Part shown: one piece after another, positions 50,063 through 59,455 of the stretch
Numbering within the stretch: the first letter of the stretch is position 1
Layout of the letters: each line of letters starts with the position of its first letter
Assembly: GCA_023101725.1 (NCBI GenBank)
Contig: JALJCO010009044.1
Span: forward strand, 1-64,000
DNA length: 64,000 nucleotides
Direction: 5' to 3'
Source of the DNA: Atherinomorus stipes
Lineage: Eukaryota; Chordata; Actinopteri; Atheriniformes; Atherinidae
Notes under the pieces: generated by a model
The model's input: only the letters and a program-made list of their open reading frames with translations
Told to the model about the DNA's origin: nothing
Database searches by the model: none
Made by a program: the position numbers and the translations under genes

Positions 50063-53000
50063 CTAATCGTCCTTAGGTAAGGCAGGTAGGCTGACAAGTC
50101 TAGCCACTGGACGGATGTAGGGTTTTTTCTTCACAGTCACTTCAGCTGATCTGATTCGGGCGTCTGGTCCAGGAAAAACTTGAGAGACTTTACCCACAGG
50201 CCACAAGGCCCGTGGAAGCTGGTTATCCACAACCATAACCACGTCTCCCACTTGTAGATTGGCTGATTCAGTCCGCCACTTCTGGCGGGCTTGGAGCCCT
50301 GGAAGGTAGTACCTCAGGAATTGTTGCCAGAAATGGTCAGCCAGGATTTGGCTATGCCTCCATCTTCTCCGCCCGAGAGTGTCTGGGCCTTCGTAGATGA
50401 CCTGCGGTAGTGAGGCGTCCCGCCGCCCCATGAGGAGACAATTAGGGGTAACGGGGTCAGGATCTGCTACTTCAGAGGAGGTGTAGCCCAGGGGTTTTGA
50501 ATTGAGCATCCCCTCAATTTCGATCAAAACTGTGCACAAAACCTCCTCAGTGACTGTTTGGGCTCCAATGGTGACACGAAGAGCACTCTTGAGTGACCTG
50601 ATTTCCCGCTCCCAACACCCTCCAAAGTGCGGGGATCCAGGGGGATTGAAGACAAACTGGATCTGCTGGCAAGCAAGCTGTTCTTTGAGGTTAGGGTGAA
50701 GCACCTGGAATGTCTCCTGCAGCTCGCGTTCTCCTCCACGAAAGTTTGTCCCCTGGTCACAGAGGATCTCTTTGGGTTTTCCGCGCCTGGCTATAAAGCG
50801 TCTCAGGGCCATTAGGAATGCATCTGTGTCCATTCTGGGGATCAGGTCAAGGTGGACTGCCCTTGTGGTTAGGCATTTAAACAATATTCCCCACCTTTTC
50901 TCGTTCCTGCGGCCAACCTTGATTGTGTATGGACCAAAACAATCCACACCGGTGGAATAGAAGGCCGGTTTGAAGAGGCGCAGTCTGGCAGGGGGGAGGT
51001 CTGCCATCCGGGGTGGATTTGGGTGACCTTTCCACTTCCTGCACTCAGCACAGGATCTCTGATAGCGACGCACTGCTTCACGTCCACGTAGCACCCAATA
51101 TCGCCTTCTAATCTCAGCAAACACCCTTTCTGGCCCTGGATGCTGGAGCTTACCATCATAGTCCTGAATGAGGAGTAGGGTCAGAGCGTGTTTGGGGTCG
51201 AGAACGATGGGGTGTGCTTCATCTACAGCCAGGTTGGGATTGCGGCGAAGACGACCTCCTACTCGGATGAGCCCCGTTTTTTCATCAAACTCCGGTGCAA
51301 GTAGAAGAAGGCGACTAGATTTGGTAATTGGTTTGCCAGCCTTTAACTGAGTGACTTCCTCTGGGAATGACTCTCTTTGGGCTTGTTGCAGGGCTCCGAG
51401 TTCAGCAGCGGCATAAGAATCAGCAGTGAGGGGTTGGTTGGAGTCAGCCGCCCCATAAAGCTGATGCGCAGTGGCCTCTAGAAACCTCTCCCATGTCTGG
51501 AACTGAAGTGGATCTGGAACACTAGAACCGGACATGGTTAGACCAACAACATGTCGTTTCAGCTCACCTTCGGGATCACTGGGGGGTGGAGATGGTAGGT
51601 CAGGCCATTCACTCGGAGCTCGTTTCAGGAATGCAGGCCCATCTGTCCATCTACTGCCTCTGCTGATGTCTTGGAGGGTGAGGCCACGAGTGATATCATC
51701 TGCTGGGTTGTCTCGTGAGGGCACGTACCTCCATGTAGCAGCTTCAGTCAGCTCCTGTATTTCCGCTACCCGAGTGCCCACGAAGACCTTGTATCTGCAG
51801 GAGTCCGAGCCCAACCATGTTAAGACCGTGGCTGAGTCAGACCACAATGTGCCGTGGCGAATCGGGAGGGTGAGCTCGGTGATAATGAGCTTGTAGAGCT
51901 GGGCACCTGTTAGAGCAGCACACAACTCTAAACGTGGGACAGATTGCTGCTTCTTGGGGGCAACACGAGACCGAGCCGCAAGGAAGGCGACCTCAACTTC
52001 TCCCTCTGCACTCTCGGTCCTTAGATAAGCTACCGAACCATATGCCTGCTCGGAAGCGTCACAGAACACATGAATGTCTCTTGTGCAGGTGGGTTGGTCC
52101 AGAATGGGGCTGGTGTAGCACCTGGGCAATGTTATCTTGGACAGATGTTCTAACTCTGCTTCCCATTCATGCCATTTCTGCAGGAGTTCTGTTGGGAGTT
52201 GTGGGTCATCCCAATCTCTCTTTTTCTCCCATAGGTGGCGCACAATCACTTTGGCTCGGGTGGTATAAGGCACTATGTAGCCAAGAGGATCGTACTGGCT
52301 GGCTAAAACTCTATAGATGTTCCTCATTGTGGCTACTGAGCAATCAATGTGTCTGTGTTTGTAGGTGAGGGTGTCAGACTTACAGTTCCAATGCAGTCCA
52401 AGGGCTGGTTCTTGGAGGTCAGGCTGACCTTGACTGAGCCACAACTCACAACTGGATGATCTGAGATCTGGAGGGAGATGGTCGATGACGCTCGGCTCGT
52501 TACTGGCCCACTGCCTTAGCTCGAATCCCCCGTCGGCCAGAAGGTGGCGCAATTTGTCAACAAGGGACTTGGCGGATACGGGACATGTGAGACTCTGTAA
52601 ACAATTGTCCACGTAGAAGGACTTGTTGATGGCAACTCGCACATCTTCTTCTGGCTGGCTGTGATCTGTGACATGTTTCTGCAGTGCGAATGTTGCGCAG
52701 CAGGGGCTGCAAGTGGTTCCAAACGGAAGTACTTGCCACTCATATACAGCAGGAGGACTGTCTCTCTTCATGTCACGCCATACAAACCGCAGCAGTGGTC
52801 GATCTGCAGGTAGGAGCCTCACTTGGTGGAACATGCCACGAATGTCACTACTGAAAGCTACGGCATGCTCCCTGAAGCGTAGCAGCACAGCGAGTAGGGC
52901 AGGGCCAAGAGTGGGACCTGGTAGAAGGAGCTGGTTGAGGTTATGGCCTTCATATTGGAATGAGCAGTTATACACTACCCGGTTCTTATCATTATGTCGG

Positions 53001-55549
53001 ACCATATGGTGGGGTATATACCAAGCTTCGGCACTGCTCTCCACTTGGTGGTCTGACAGCTTCACCGCATAGCCAGCCTCTACAAGCTTCTCGATCTCAC
53101 TCTGATAAGCAGCACCTTGTTCTGGAAATTTGGCTAGGCGCTTCTCAGTTCCTCGCAGGAGTGGCAAAACTGCTTCTGGAGGAGCTTTAAGGAGAGGCAT
53201 GTTCTTGACCCGAAGAAGGGGTGTGGCGTAACGCTCAGTGCCACTGACGTTAACTCTCACTGTTTGCTCTTGCAGCAGTTTAACTGCCTCCTGGTCCTGC
53301 CGTGACCTAACTGCTAACTTCTCACTGCGGTAAGGGAGTACATCCATCTGCCATAGCTTCTCTACACATGAAAACAGCTCAATGGATGATGGTGCAGAGG
53401 TGAAGAGACAGTGACTTACATCAGGACTGGACGTGATGGCTTGAGTTGGTCCCTGTAATGTCCATCCAAGGAGCGTCTTCACAGCTGCTGGTCCGCCAGG
53501 TGGTCCTAGTCTGACTGGCTCTATAGGTGTGATGAGGTGAGTGTAGTCAGCACCAATCAGCAGCATGGGACTGACTCTGTTTAGAGGGGGGAGGGGCAAG
53601 CCTGACAGATGTTTATATTTCTTCTGGAGAGAAGCAACTGGGTGGGAATGCTCTGCTAGACTGAGTTGCTCGGCGGTGAATGCATTCTGGATACTGTACA
53701 CCTTGTCAGGATTAGCTTCTGGAGAAATTGTGAAAGACACAGCCGCCCCATGGAGCCTTTCCACTTCCTGCCGGACAGTACGGAGAGCTAACACCTCTTT
53801 AACTCCCTTGAGGCCCAGCTGTTTGGCAGCCGGCTGGAGCAGTATTGTCCGCTCAGATCCGTCGTTTAAAACAGCATATGTCTCTAGAGACTTGTTGCCG
53901 CTCCTCAGAAGCACCTTACTGATCTTTAGTAGCACTTTACAGTTGTAGACTGGGCGATCAACGTACATAACTTTGTTGGCAGTGTTTACCAGGCAGCTCT
54001 CGGCTGGTGGTGGAGCTGGTGTCTGTTCCTCTTCTCCCCTCTCATTCACCTCATGCAGCACTAGCAGATGTTTCCGACCACAGGTCTTACATGGAGCTTT
54101 CAGTGTGCACTTCGCTGCCTGGTGATTGCGTCCGCAACGCCAGCACTTATTATTTGCTTTGATCCATGTCACCTTTTGTTCTTTGCTCAAGTCCTTAAAG
54201 TTAGAACAGTTGTTCAGAAAGTGCTTATCGTTGTCACAATAAGGACAGTAGGCTGTGGCTTTCTCCCCTCTCTTGGACTTGTTGGCTGGATGTTCAGGTG
54301 GAGATAGTGCTACTACGGCGCTTGATCCTGACGTCTTCTCAGTGCTCAGGAGGATAGTAGCAGACTTACTTGAAGGTTTAGGAGTGCGCTTGGTCTCAGG
54401 CTTCTTGTTAAACGACTCCTCTCTTTTAGGGGGCGTAATGCTGTCTTCCTGAACTTCTAGCTCATATTCTAGCCAGTCAGCAAAGTCAACAAGGGAAGGA
54501 ATGGCCAGCCTCAGGGGGTGGATGAATCTCTTAAAGCTAGCATTGAGGTCGTAGGGAAGTTTACTTAACAGCCTCGAAACATGAGAGCCACAGGTTAACT
54601 CTACTTGGCCTGTCTGCCCCAATTGTTCTAACATGCCAACTAAAGACCGCACATTGAGGGCAAAGAGCCGGAAACTCTTAACATCACCACTGCGTATATT
54701 AGGACCATCCATTAGCTCAGCAATCCTTTGTACTGCAATCTTATGCGGCTGCCCATACATCTTGGTAAGAGCCTGCATGGTATCTGTGTAGGGCTGCCAA
54801 GAGTTACAATAGGAGTCTGCCACAAGTGAAGCTTCTTCACACTTGAGGTGGTCGGTGAGGATCTGATACTTGTATCTCTCAGTGGCATCATCCGGTAAAA
54901 GGTTCTCCAACGCAATTTTCATGCGTGCAAACTCTCTGGGGTTTGGTGATGTGAAGCAGGGAATGGTGGGCTTTGGGCCCCTGTATGTGGTCTCTCTACG
55001 TGGCTCATTAGAGTAGGGAGCTTGTAAAAATGAGGAATCTCTACCTGCATAGGAAGGCGCCCTCTGCGGAGGTGTGGCTGCATAGGATGGATCATAGGTT
55101 GGACGTCTGGATGTGTGAGAAATACTGAGTCGAGCAAAATCTGATGCCAGGTTTCCTCTGGAGCCGACTGCTGGATATTGTGGCTGTTGGTAAGATAGAG
55201 GATTGGTTGGGAATTGGGAGTGTCCATAACCACCGCTGTATATTCTTTGGGGTGAAGGAGGTGGAAGCAGAGGCTGGTGGACTGCGGGCTGGGGCTGTAA
55301 AGCAACCATCAGGCTCTGGAACTGTTTACGGAGTTCAGCATTCTCTAGACGCATCTCTTGGAGAGCAGCACTAAACTCAGAAACTTGGTGGGTCTGCTGC
55401 CCCCTGGTGGCTTGCGCTCTAGATTGATTAATCTCCTGTTCTTGCTCTTCAACATCCCCCAAGTTCACCACGTCAAAGCTCTGACTGACTGGTGGTGATG
55501 GCGATCTGGTGGTTGGATGCTCTGATGTTGCTGACTGTAGGTTCTGCAT
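50063..55549 (-). CDS. BEL/Pao Gag-Pol polyprotein, intact
   Basis: This 1828-residue fused Gag-Pol has no stop or frameshift. In Gag, residues 58-86 form a likely coiled coil, 195-350 fit the DUF1759 Gag region, and two zinc knuckles follow (C469, C472, H476, C481; C487, C490, H494, H499). The protease has D563 in an LNDGS motif. The reverse transcriptase spans about 840-1010, with D902 in FSSDIRGMF and the active-site motif YVDN at 979-982, where YVDD is usual. RNase H has D1164, E1208, D1238 and D1284. Integrase has H1470, C1500 and C1503 of its zinc site, then D1536, D1598 and probably E1647. The C-terminus (about 1725-1825) resembles DUF5641. The ATG at 55549 is 38 bases after the 5' LTR, so it is the natural start. 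Family knowledge says the products package RNA, copy it to DNA and integrate it. No envelope follows. Confidence 0.96.
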   Translation of the reverse strand: MQNLQSATSEHPTTRSPSPPVSQSFDVVNLGDVEEQEQEINQSRAQATRGQQTHQVSEFSAALQEMRLENAELRKQFQSLMVALQPQPAVHQPLLPPPSPQRIYSGGYGHSQFPTNPLSYQQPQYPAVGSRGNLASDFARLSISHTSRRPTYDPSYAATPPQRAPSYAGRDSSFLQAPYSNEPRRETTYRGPKPTIPCFTSPNPREFARMKIALENLLPDDATERYKYQILTDHLKCEEASLVADSYCNSWQPYTDTMQALTKMYGQPHKIAVQRIAELMDGPNIRSGDVKSFRLFALNVRSLVGMLEQLGQTGQVELTCGSHVSRLLSKLPYDLNASFKRFIHPLRLAIPSLVDFADWLEYELEVQEDSITPPKREESFNKKPETKRTPKPSSKSATILLSTEKTSGSSAVVALSPPEHPANKSKRGEKATAYCPYCDNDKHFLNNCSNFKDLSKEQKVTWIKANNKCWRCGRNHQAAKCTLKAPCKTCGRKHLLVLHEVNERGEEEQTPAPPPAESCLVNTANKVMYVDRPVYNCKVLLKISKVLLRSGNKSLETYAVLNDGSERTILLQPAAKQLGLKGVKEVLALRTVRQEVERLHGAAVSFTISPEANPDKVYSIQNAFTAEQLSLAEHSHPVASLQKKYKHLSGLPLPPLNRVSPMLLIGADYTHLITPIEPVRLGPPGGPAAVKTLLGWTLQGPTQAITSSPDVSHCLFTSAPSSIELFSCVEKLWQMDVLPYRSEKLAVRSRQDQEAVKLLQEQTVRVNVSGTERYATPLLRVKNMPLLKAPPEAVLPLLRGTEKRLAKFPEQGAAYQSEIEKLVEAGYAVKLSDHQVESSAEAWYIPHHMVRHNDKNRVVYNCSFQYEGHNLNQLLLPGPTLGPALLAVLLRFREHAVAFSSDIRGMFHQVRLLPADRPLLRFVWRDMKRDSPPAVYEWQVLPFGTTCSPCCATFALQKHVTDHSQPEEDVRVAINKSFYVDNCLQSLTCPVSAKSLVDKLRHLLADGGFELRQWASNEPSVIDHLPPDLRSSSCELWLSQGQPDLQEPALGLHWNCKSDTLTYKHRHIDCSVATMRNIYRVLASQYDPLGYIVPYTTRAKVIVRHLWEKKRDWDDPQLPTELLQKWHEWEAELEHLSKITLPRCYTSPILDQPTCTRDIHVFCDASEQAYGSVAYLRTESAEGEVEVAFLAARSRVAPKKQQSVPRLELCAALTGAQLYKLIITELTLPIRHGTLWSDSATVLTWLGSDSCRYKVFVGTRVAEIQELTEAATWRYVPSRDNPADDITRGLTLQDISRGSRWTDGPAFLKRAPSEWPDLPSPPPSDPEGELKRHVVGLTMSGSSVPDPLQFQTWERFLEATAHQLYGAADSNQPLTADSYAAAELGALQQAQRESFPEEVTQLKAGKPITKSSRLLLLAPEFDEKTGLIRVGGRLRRNPNLAVDEAHPIVLDPKHALTLLLIQDYDGKLQHPGPERVFAEIRRRYWVLRGREAVRRYQRSCAECRKWKGHPNPPRMADLPPARLRLFKPAFYSTGVDCFGPYTIKVGRRNEKRWGILFKCLTTRAVHLDLIPRMDTDAFLMALRRFIARRGKPKEILCDQGTNFRGGERELQETFQVLHPNLKEQLACQQIQFVFNPPGSPHFGGCWEREIRSLKSALRVTIGAQTVTEEVLCTVLIEIEGMLNSKPLGYTSSEVADPDPVTPNCLLMGRRDASLPQVIYEGPDTLGRRRWRHSQILADHFWQQFLRYYLPGLQARQKWRTESANLQVGDVVMVVDNQLPRALWPVGKVSQVFPGPDARIRSAEVTVKKKPYIRPVARLVSLPALPKDD

Positions 55550-55569
55550 CTTAAAACAGCAATTTGCTA

Positions 55570-55586
55570 TCCGGCTCGAAGGACCA
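55570..55586 (-). promoter_or_regulatory. Primer binding site, tRNA-Tyr type
   Basis: One base inside the 5' LTR, the element strand reads TGGTCCTTCGAGCCGGA. This is complementary to a tRNA 3' end reading TCCGGCTCGAAGGA plus CCA. From memory that is the acceptor and T-arm end of vertebrate tRNA-Tyr(GTA). Reverse transcription would start here. Confidence 0.85.
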
Positions 55587-55587
55587 T

Positions 55588-56172
55588 TGAAAAGTAGTAA
55601 CTGAGCTGGGTGGAATATTCAAATCACTGTTGTGAGTCCGGTTAGAACTCAAAGGAAGAGTCTCTTATACTTTAGCTCACTTTATTGAGCAGACTGGATT
55701 TTTTTACAGTTTGTCCTCTGTGCACTCTGATGACACTGTGTGGTTCTAGAACAGAAATAAAACAATATATCAACATCTAAATAATATACAGATAAGCAGC
55801 CTGCTTTACAGCATGAATGCATCAATATGCAGTTCCTAAATTAAACACAAGGCGGTGTCGGGAGCACACATTGACTGCCCATGTGAACAGCGCATGGCAT
55901 CAATTAAGTGGAAAAAACAGGCAAATCAACTCAAATAATTTGTACAACTATCTTAAACATTACTTACTTTGACTTCACGCACAAACATCAAGGTGGGTTT
56001 GCAAACAAACTGTAAACAAAGCTTAAAGTCCCGAAATGAACTAAAACTGTAATGGACTTCTCCTGACGTCTCTCCTCCTTTCTCTCCACATGCAGGCTGC
56101 TCACCGTGCAGCGTTCTAGGCTCCGCCCCTTAAAGGGCCAGCATGACAGTCTTTCAGCCAGCCTTTTGTACA
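55588..56172 (-). promoter_or_regulatory. BEL/Pao 5' LTR (585 bp, promoter)
   Basis: Identical by eye to 49421-50005. On the element strand it has a GC-box-like GGGGCGGAGCC (56119-56129) near its start, a likely promoter part, and AATAAA near its end. A GTAAGT word (55962-55967) could act as a splice donor, but this is speculative. I saw no strong TATA box upstream of the GC box. Confidence 0.9.
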
Positions 56173-56177
56173 ACTGG
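56173..56177. repeat. BEL/Pao target-site duplication, right
   Basis: ACTGG, matching 49416-49420. Confidence 0.92.
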
Positions 56178-56955
56178 GTAAAATCGAAAGACATTAAATT
56201 AGCTGTTGTTTCACAGTTTATTTAAAATCTACAGTGTTCGTTTTATTTGCTGTCCAACAGATAAAGAACCGAACGTCCCCATGATTCAGAGAAATGGAGA
56301 AATGACCAAATAGTTTAATTTGTGATTTCCACAGACATTCATAAATGATCAATTCCTCATTAATTTGGTGTTAGTTTGTGTATAAATGTATGCTTAATAT
56401 CTTGTTTTAAAAAGGTAATGGAAAGAATGTAATTGATTCGAGGAGACCAAGTGTCACAATAAAGTAAAGTAAGAATACATAAAAGGAAAATATATAACAA
56501 ATGTGACACCTCCTGATCCCCAATTGCACCTTCAAGCTATGATTTAAATTAAATAGGATTCAGAATCAGATCAGGCTAGTGTGTTGATGATCCCCCCTCT
56601 CCGACCAGTGGTATCACCACGGCAACAGCATGCTATAGGGAAACACTGTATCTGTCTTTTTCTGTTCAATTTTTATTTTATTATAGAAGTATCGGATCGG
56701 GACTCGGTATCGGCCGATCCTCAAAATCTAATGACTCGGAATCGGGGCAAAAAAAAACCTGATCGGGACATCCCTATTTACAACCTTACTTTACCTCAGC
56801 CTCACTTTGGCTTTACTACAGTGTATTCTGCTCTGAATTCAGCACTCAATATGGCAGCAGTAAGGTGGAATGCCTAGGTGATGTCACCAACTACAAAGCA
56901 TCAATTCTAAGGTTACAACTGAGACCAGTTAGATATGATATAAGATGCTGCAGAC

Positions 56956-57100
56956 TAGGGTTGTCACGATACCAAATTTCTGTTTCGATACCGATACCAT
57001 TTTGTATTTCGATACTTTTGATACTTTTTAAAAAGGTAAATCAAACTCAATATTTCTTTAATTTGTGTTATTGTTCTTGAAGTCTTTATTTTAAAATAAT
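56956..57100. mobile_element. hAT left end, TAGGGTTGTCACGATAC type
   Basis: TAGGGTTGTCACGATACC followed by TTCGATACCGATACC-type subterminal words is the end of a common fish hAT group, related to the element at 10095. No matching right end or duplicated octamer was found, so the true extent is unknown and the end coordinate is nominal. Confidence 0.6.
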
Positions 57101-57414
57101 CAAATAAAGAAGTAAAATCTTCAATTTAAAACACAGAGAACCAGTAATATTTGCAATGCTAAATTAAAATAAAAATCATTCTATACATGAAACATTATAT
57201 GGACATAACTAGAAAAATAAATTGTAAAACTATCTAAATGAATTACATATTGTAAGGCTTTTGGAATATTTTTTAAGGTGTTTCACAATGTTAATTTATT
57301 TAATGATGTCTCAATAGTTTATGATATGAAACATTAAATGGGTATGAGGTAATGTCTATAAAATCATGTTTGTGTGACTGACTTCATTATAACATCAGTC
57401 AAGTTTTATTAATA

Positions 57415-57418
<4 letters not shown>

Positions 57419-57445
<27 letters not shown>

Positions 57446-57446
57446 C
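57419..57446. repeat. (AT)n microsatellite
   Basis: About thirteen AT units. Confidence 0.95.
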
Positions 57447-58475
57447 TGTATTATCTTTTGTGTAAGAGACCAGTAAACGGTGGTTGACGAGCGGACAAGC
57501 TGCTAATGTAGCTACAAAAGCTAACACTGTTTGGTTAACTTCACGTCAGACGTCCGCTCCTTATATTCATCAGAGTCCAGCCGTTTTACTCCGCGGATCC
57601 TCTCTATCAACCATACCGTTATGTTTTTATCACGTTTTTCTCTGTTGGGACATTATTTTCCTTCACTTGCTCTTTCCTTTCCTGATTCCTGACTTTGACA
57701 TTTGCCTCGTGAACGCGGTTACAGACAGGTCTAACTCTCGCGACAAACAAAAGTTGGGGATGAAAAGAGGTTTAAATGAGCTCATTAAATTTTCGTCCCA
57801 CCCAACTATATTTAAAAATTCATTTGAAGATAATTTAAGAAGGAATGCGTATGTAAAACACTAGGTTATGACACCTTTAATAGTTATTACCTGAGTTTTT
57901 GCTTCAGCAAGTGAGGCGTCTAACGGTAAAAAGGATACTGTCTGACTTCGTCAGCTTTGGCAATGTCATGTTCAGTCATTTTATTATTTCTTTTACATAT
58001 TTATTATTTTAGATTGACGTTTTTAGGTTGAGATTGAAGCATAACAAAATGTGGAGCATCTATAAGCAACACTTTTCCATTTACAGAATATAAGGTAGAA
58101 ATTTCCTCACCATTTTCTTCCCACATGTGAAAGCATGTACAGTATGTGCATGTGATGTGGAATGACCACGAGTTTTTAACTATCATCAAAAGAGAGAATG
58201 CCTTCTGTTCATACATAAATGCTATCCTCTAAACAAAGTGTAGTGATGAGGACTTTCTCATACATTCTCTCTCGCAGATGCTCAACACTGATTCAGTTTT
58301 TAAGACTGCATTTGAGACTTGAGGCAGGGACAGTCTCACATCTTCTCTCCTAATCAGGTCAGCCTTGCCTGTTCAATTCTGTTAGGGATCAAAATTTTGT
58401 AAAATGAAACAAACTTTAATTCAAGCTGAAGTTCCTTTTGTTAGATGCACATGTACTTGGCAGGCTGCAACCCGG

Positions 58476-59455
58476 GTTCCAAGCTGGGACACTGAGTAAA
58501 AGAATACAAGCAAAGTGCAATGACTTGCAAATCCCACAAAACAATATCTTAGTTACAATGAAACATGGAGAATAACTGAATGCTGAAAGTGAGTCATTAC
58601 ATTATTTATATGAAGGCTTTTAGCTCATCTTGAATTTGACAGCAACATGTCTACAAAAAAGTTTGGGCAAGGGGCAACAAAAGGCTTAAAAGTAACTGAT
58701 ACTAAAAAGAAACTGTTGGAGAATTAGGTTGAGTGGCAACAGATCAGTTGGCCCAGAAAAACACACACACACACACACACATTAAAGAGACAGAGTCCCT
58801 CTGGAGTGATGGTCAGAGGTCCAGCAATCTGCAAAATCTGTGTACAAATTGATGTGGAATTGCAGAATAATGCTCCACCACTACAACTGTGAAGACTTGA
58901 CAGTTACAATACAAAACATCACAAGATTCAGAGGATCTGGAGACAGCAAGGGGCATGTTTAAAAAACAATGTTCAATGCCCATGATATTTGGGTCCCTCA
59001 GGCAGCACTGCATGAAGAAAAAGTAGGATTTTGTCATGGAAATCACTTCACTGGCTCCATAACACTTGAAGAAATGACGATCTTGCCACACAGTTTGCTG
59101 TGTTCAAACAACTCTGGAGCAGAGCTCATTTGAAATGGGCCGAGGATCAGTGAAGAAACTGTTTTGCAGACAGAAAAATCATAATTTAAACATTCTTTTT
59201 GTAAATCATGGATGCCATGTCTTCTGGACGACAGTAGAGGGGGACCTACTGGCTTGTTTACAGTACTCAGTTCAAACATCTGCATTTATGAAGGCACGGG
59301 GTACATCAAGCCTCTTCAGTACTCAGACATTTATGGATTGTTGTTAAGAAGAGATTCTACCCAGTGATAAACATAGCCCTGGACCAACTTCTTTGAGAAG
59401 AAGTTGTATGTTGCCGTGATCACAATTCAATTTAACAGTTTTACAGCAAATTTTG
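58476..59455 (+). pseudogene. Tc1-like transposon, internally deleted, transposase relic
   Basis: The left part has AAGCTGGGACACTGAGTAAA, then CTCATCTTGAATTTGACAGC and GGGCAACAAAAGGCTTAAAA, the leader of an abundant fish Tc1-like family. The coding relic from about 58800 keeps recognisable blocks, including KNHNLNILFVNHGCHVFWTT, which corresponds to the segment after the second catalytic Asp region. After TTTATGG near 59340 it jumps to AAGAAGAGATTCTACCCAGTG, which in intact members lies at the very end of the gene, so the last third of the transposase is deleted. Stops and frameshifts are present. The right end near 59385-59450 has CCAACTTCTTTGAGA. The product would be inactive. Confidence 0.8.

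Larger units (their letters stand above)
49421..56172 (-). mobile_element. Complete BEL/Pao LTR retrotransposon
   Basis: The 6752-bp element is bounded by two 585-bp LTRs that begin TG and end CA in plus-strand reading. By eye the LTRs are identical base for base. It carries a tRNA-Tyr-type primer site beside the 5' LTR (right side), a short purine-rich tract beside the 3' LTR (left side) and one long Gag-Pol frame. There is no envelope-like frame. The pol order of protease, reverse transcriptase, RNase H, integrase and a C-terminal DUF5641-like region is that of BEL/Pao elements. Identical LTRs, an open frame and an intact target duplication indicate recent insertion. The element is visibly more GC-rich than its AT-rich surroundings. 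Confidence 0.97.
48878..56776. mobile_element. hAT-type element hosting the BEL/Pao insertion
   Basis: The octamer TTTACAAC flanks both sides (48870-48877 and 56777-56784). The terminal inverted repeats are perfect over 16 bases: TAGGGATGTCCCGATC and GATCGGGACATCCCTA. The hAT sequence proper is 48878-49420 plus 56178-56776, about 1.14 kb, with no transposase recognised. The right subterminal region has ATCGGCCGAT and related palindromes. The BEL/Pao element and its 5-bp target duplication lie near the middle, so the hAT was in place first. Confidence 0.93.
56785..58470. other. Mostly unclassified; hAT end and microsatellite
   Basis: It holds the hAT left end at 56956 and the (AT)n at 57419-57446, listed separately. 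A somewhat GC-richer patch at 57480-57740 has no recognised gene. The rest is AT-rich. Confidence 0.4.

Noticed and set aside
50502..55374. Many 60-144 codon frames overlapping the polyprotein on either strand
   Set aside because: They are shadows of the long Gag-Pol frame, with no motif of their own.
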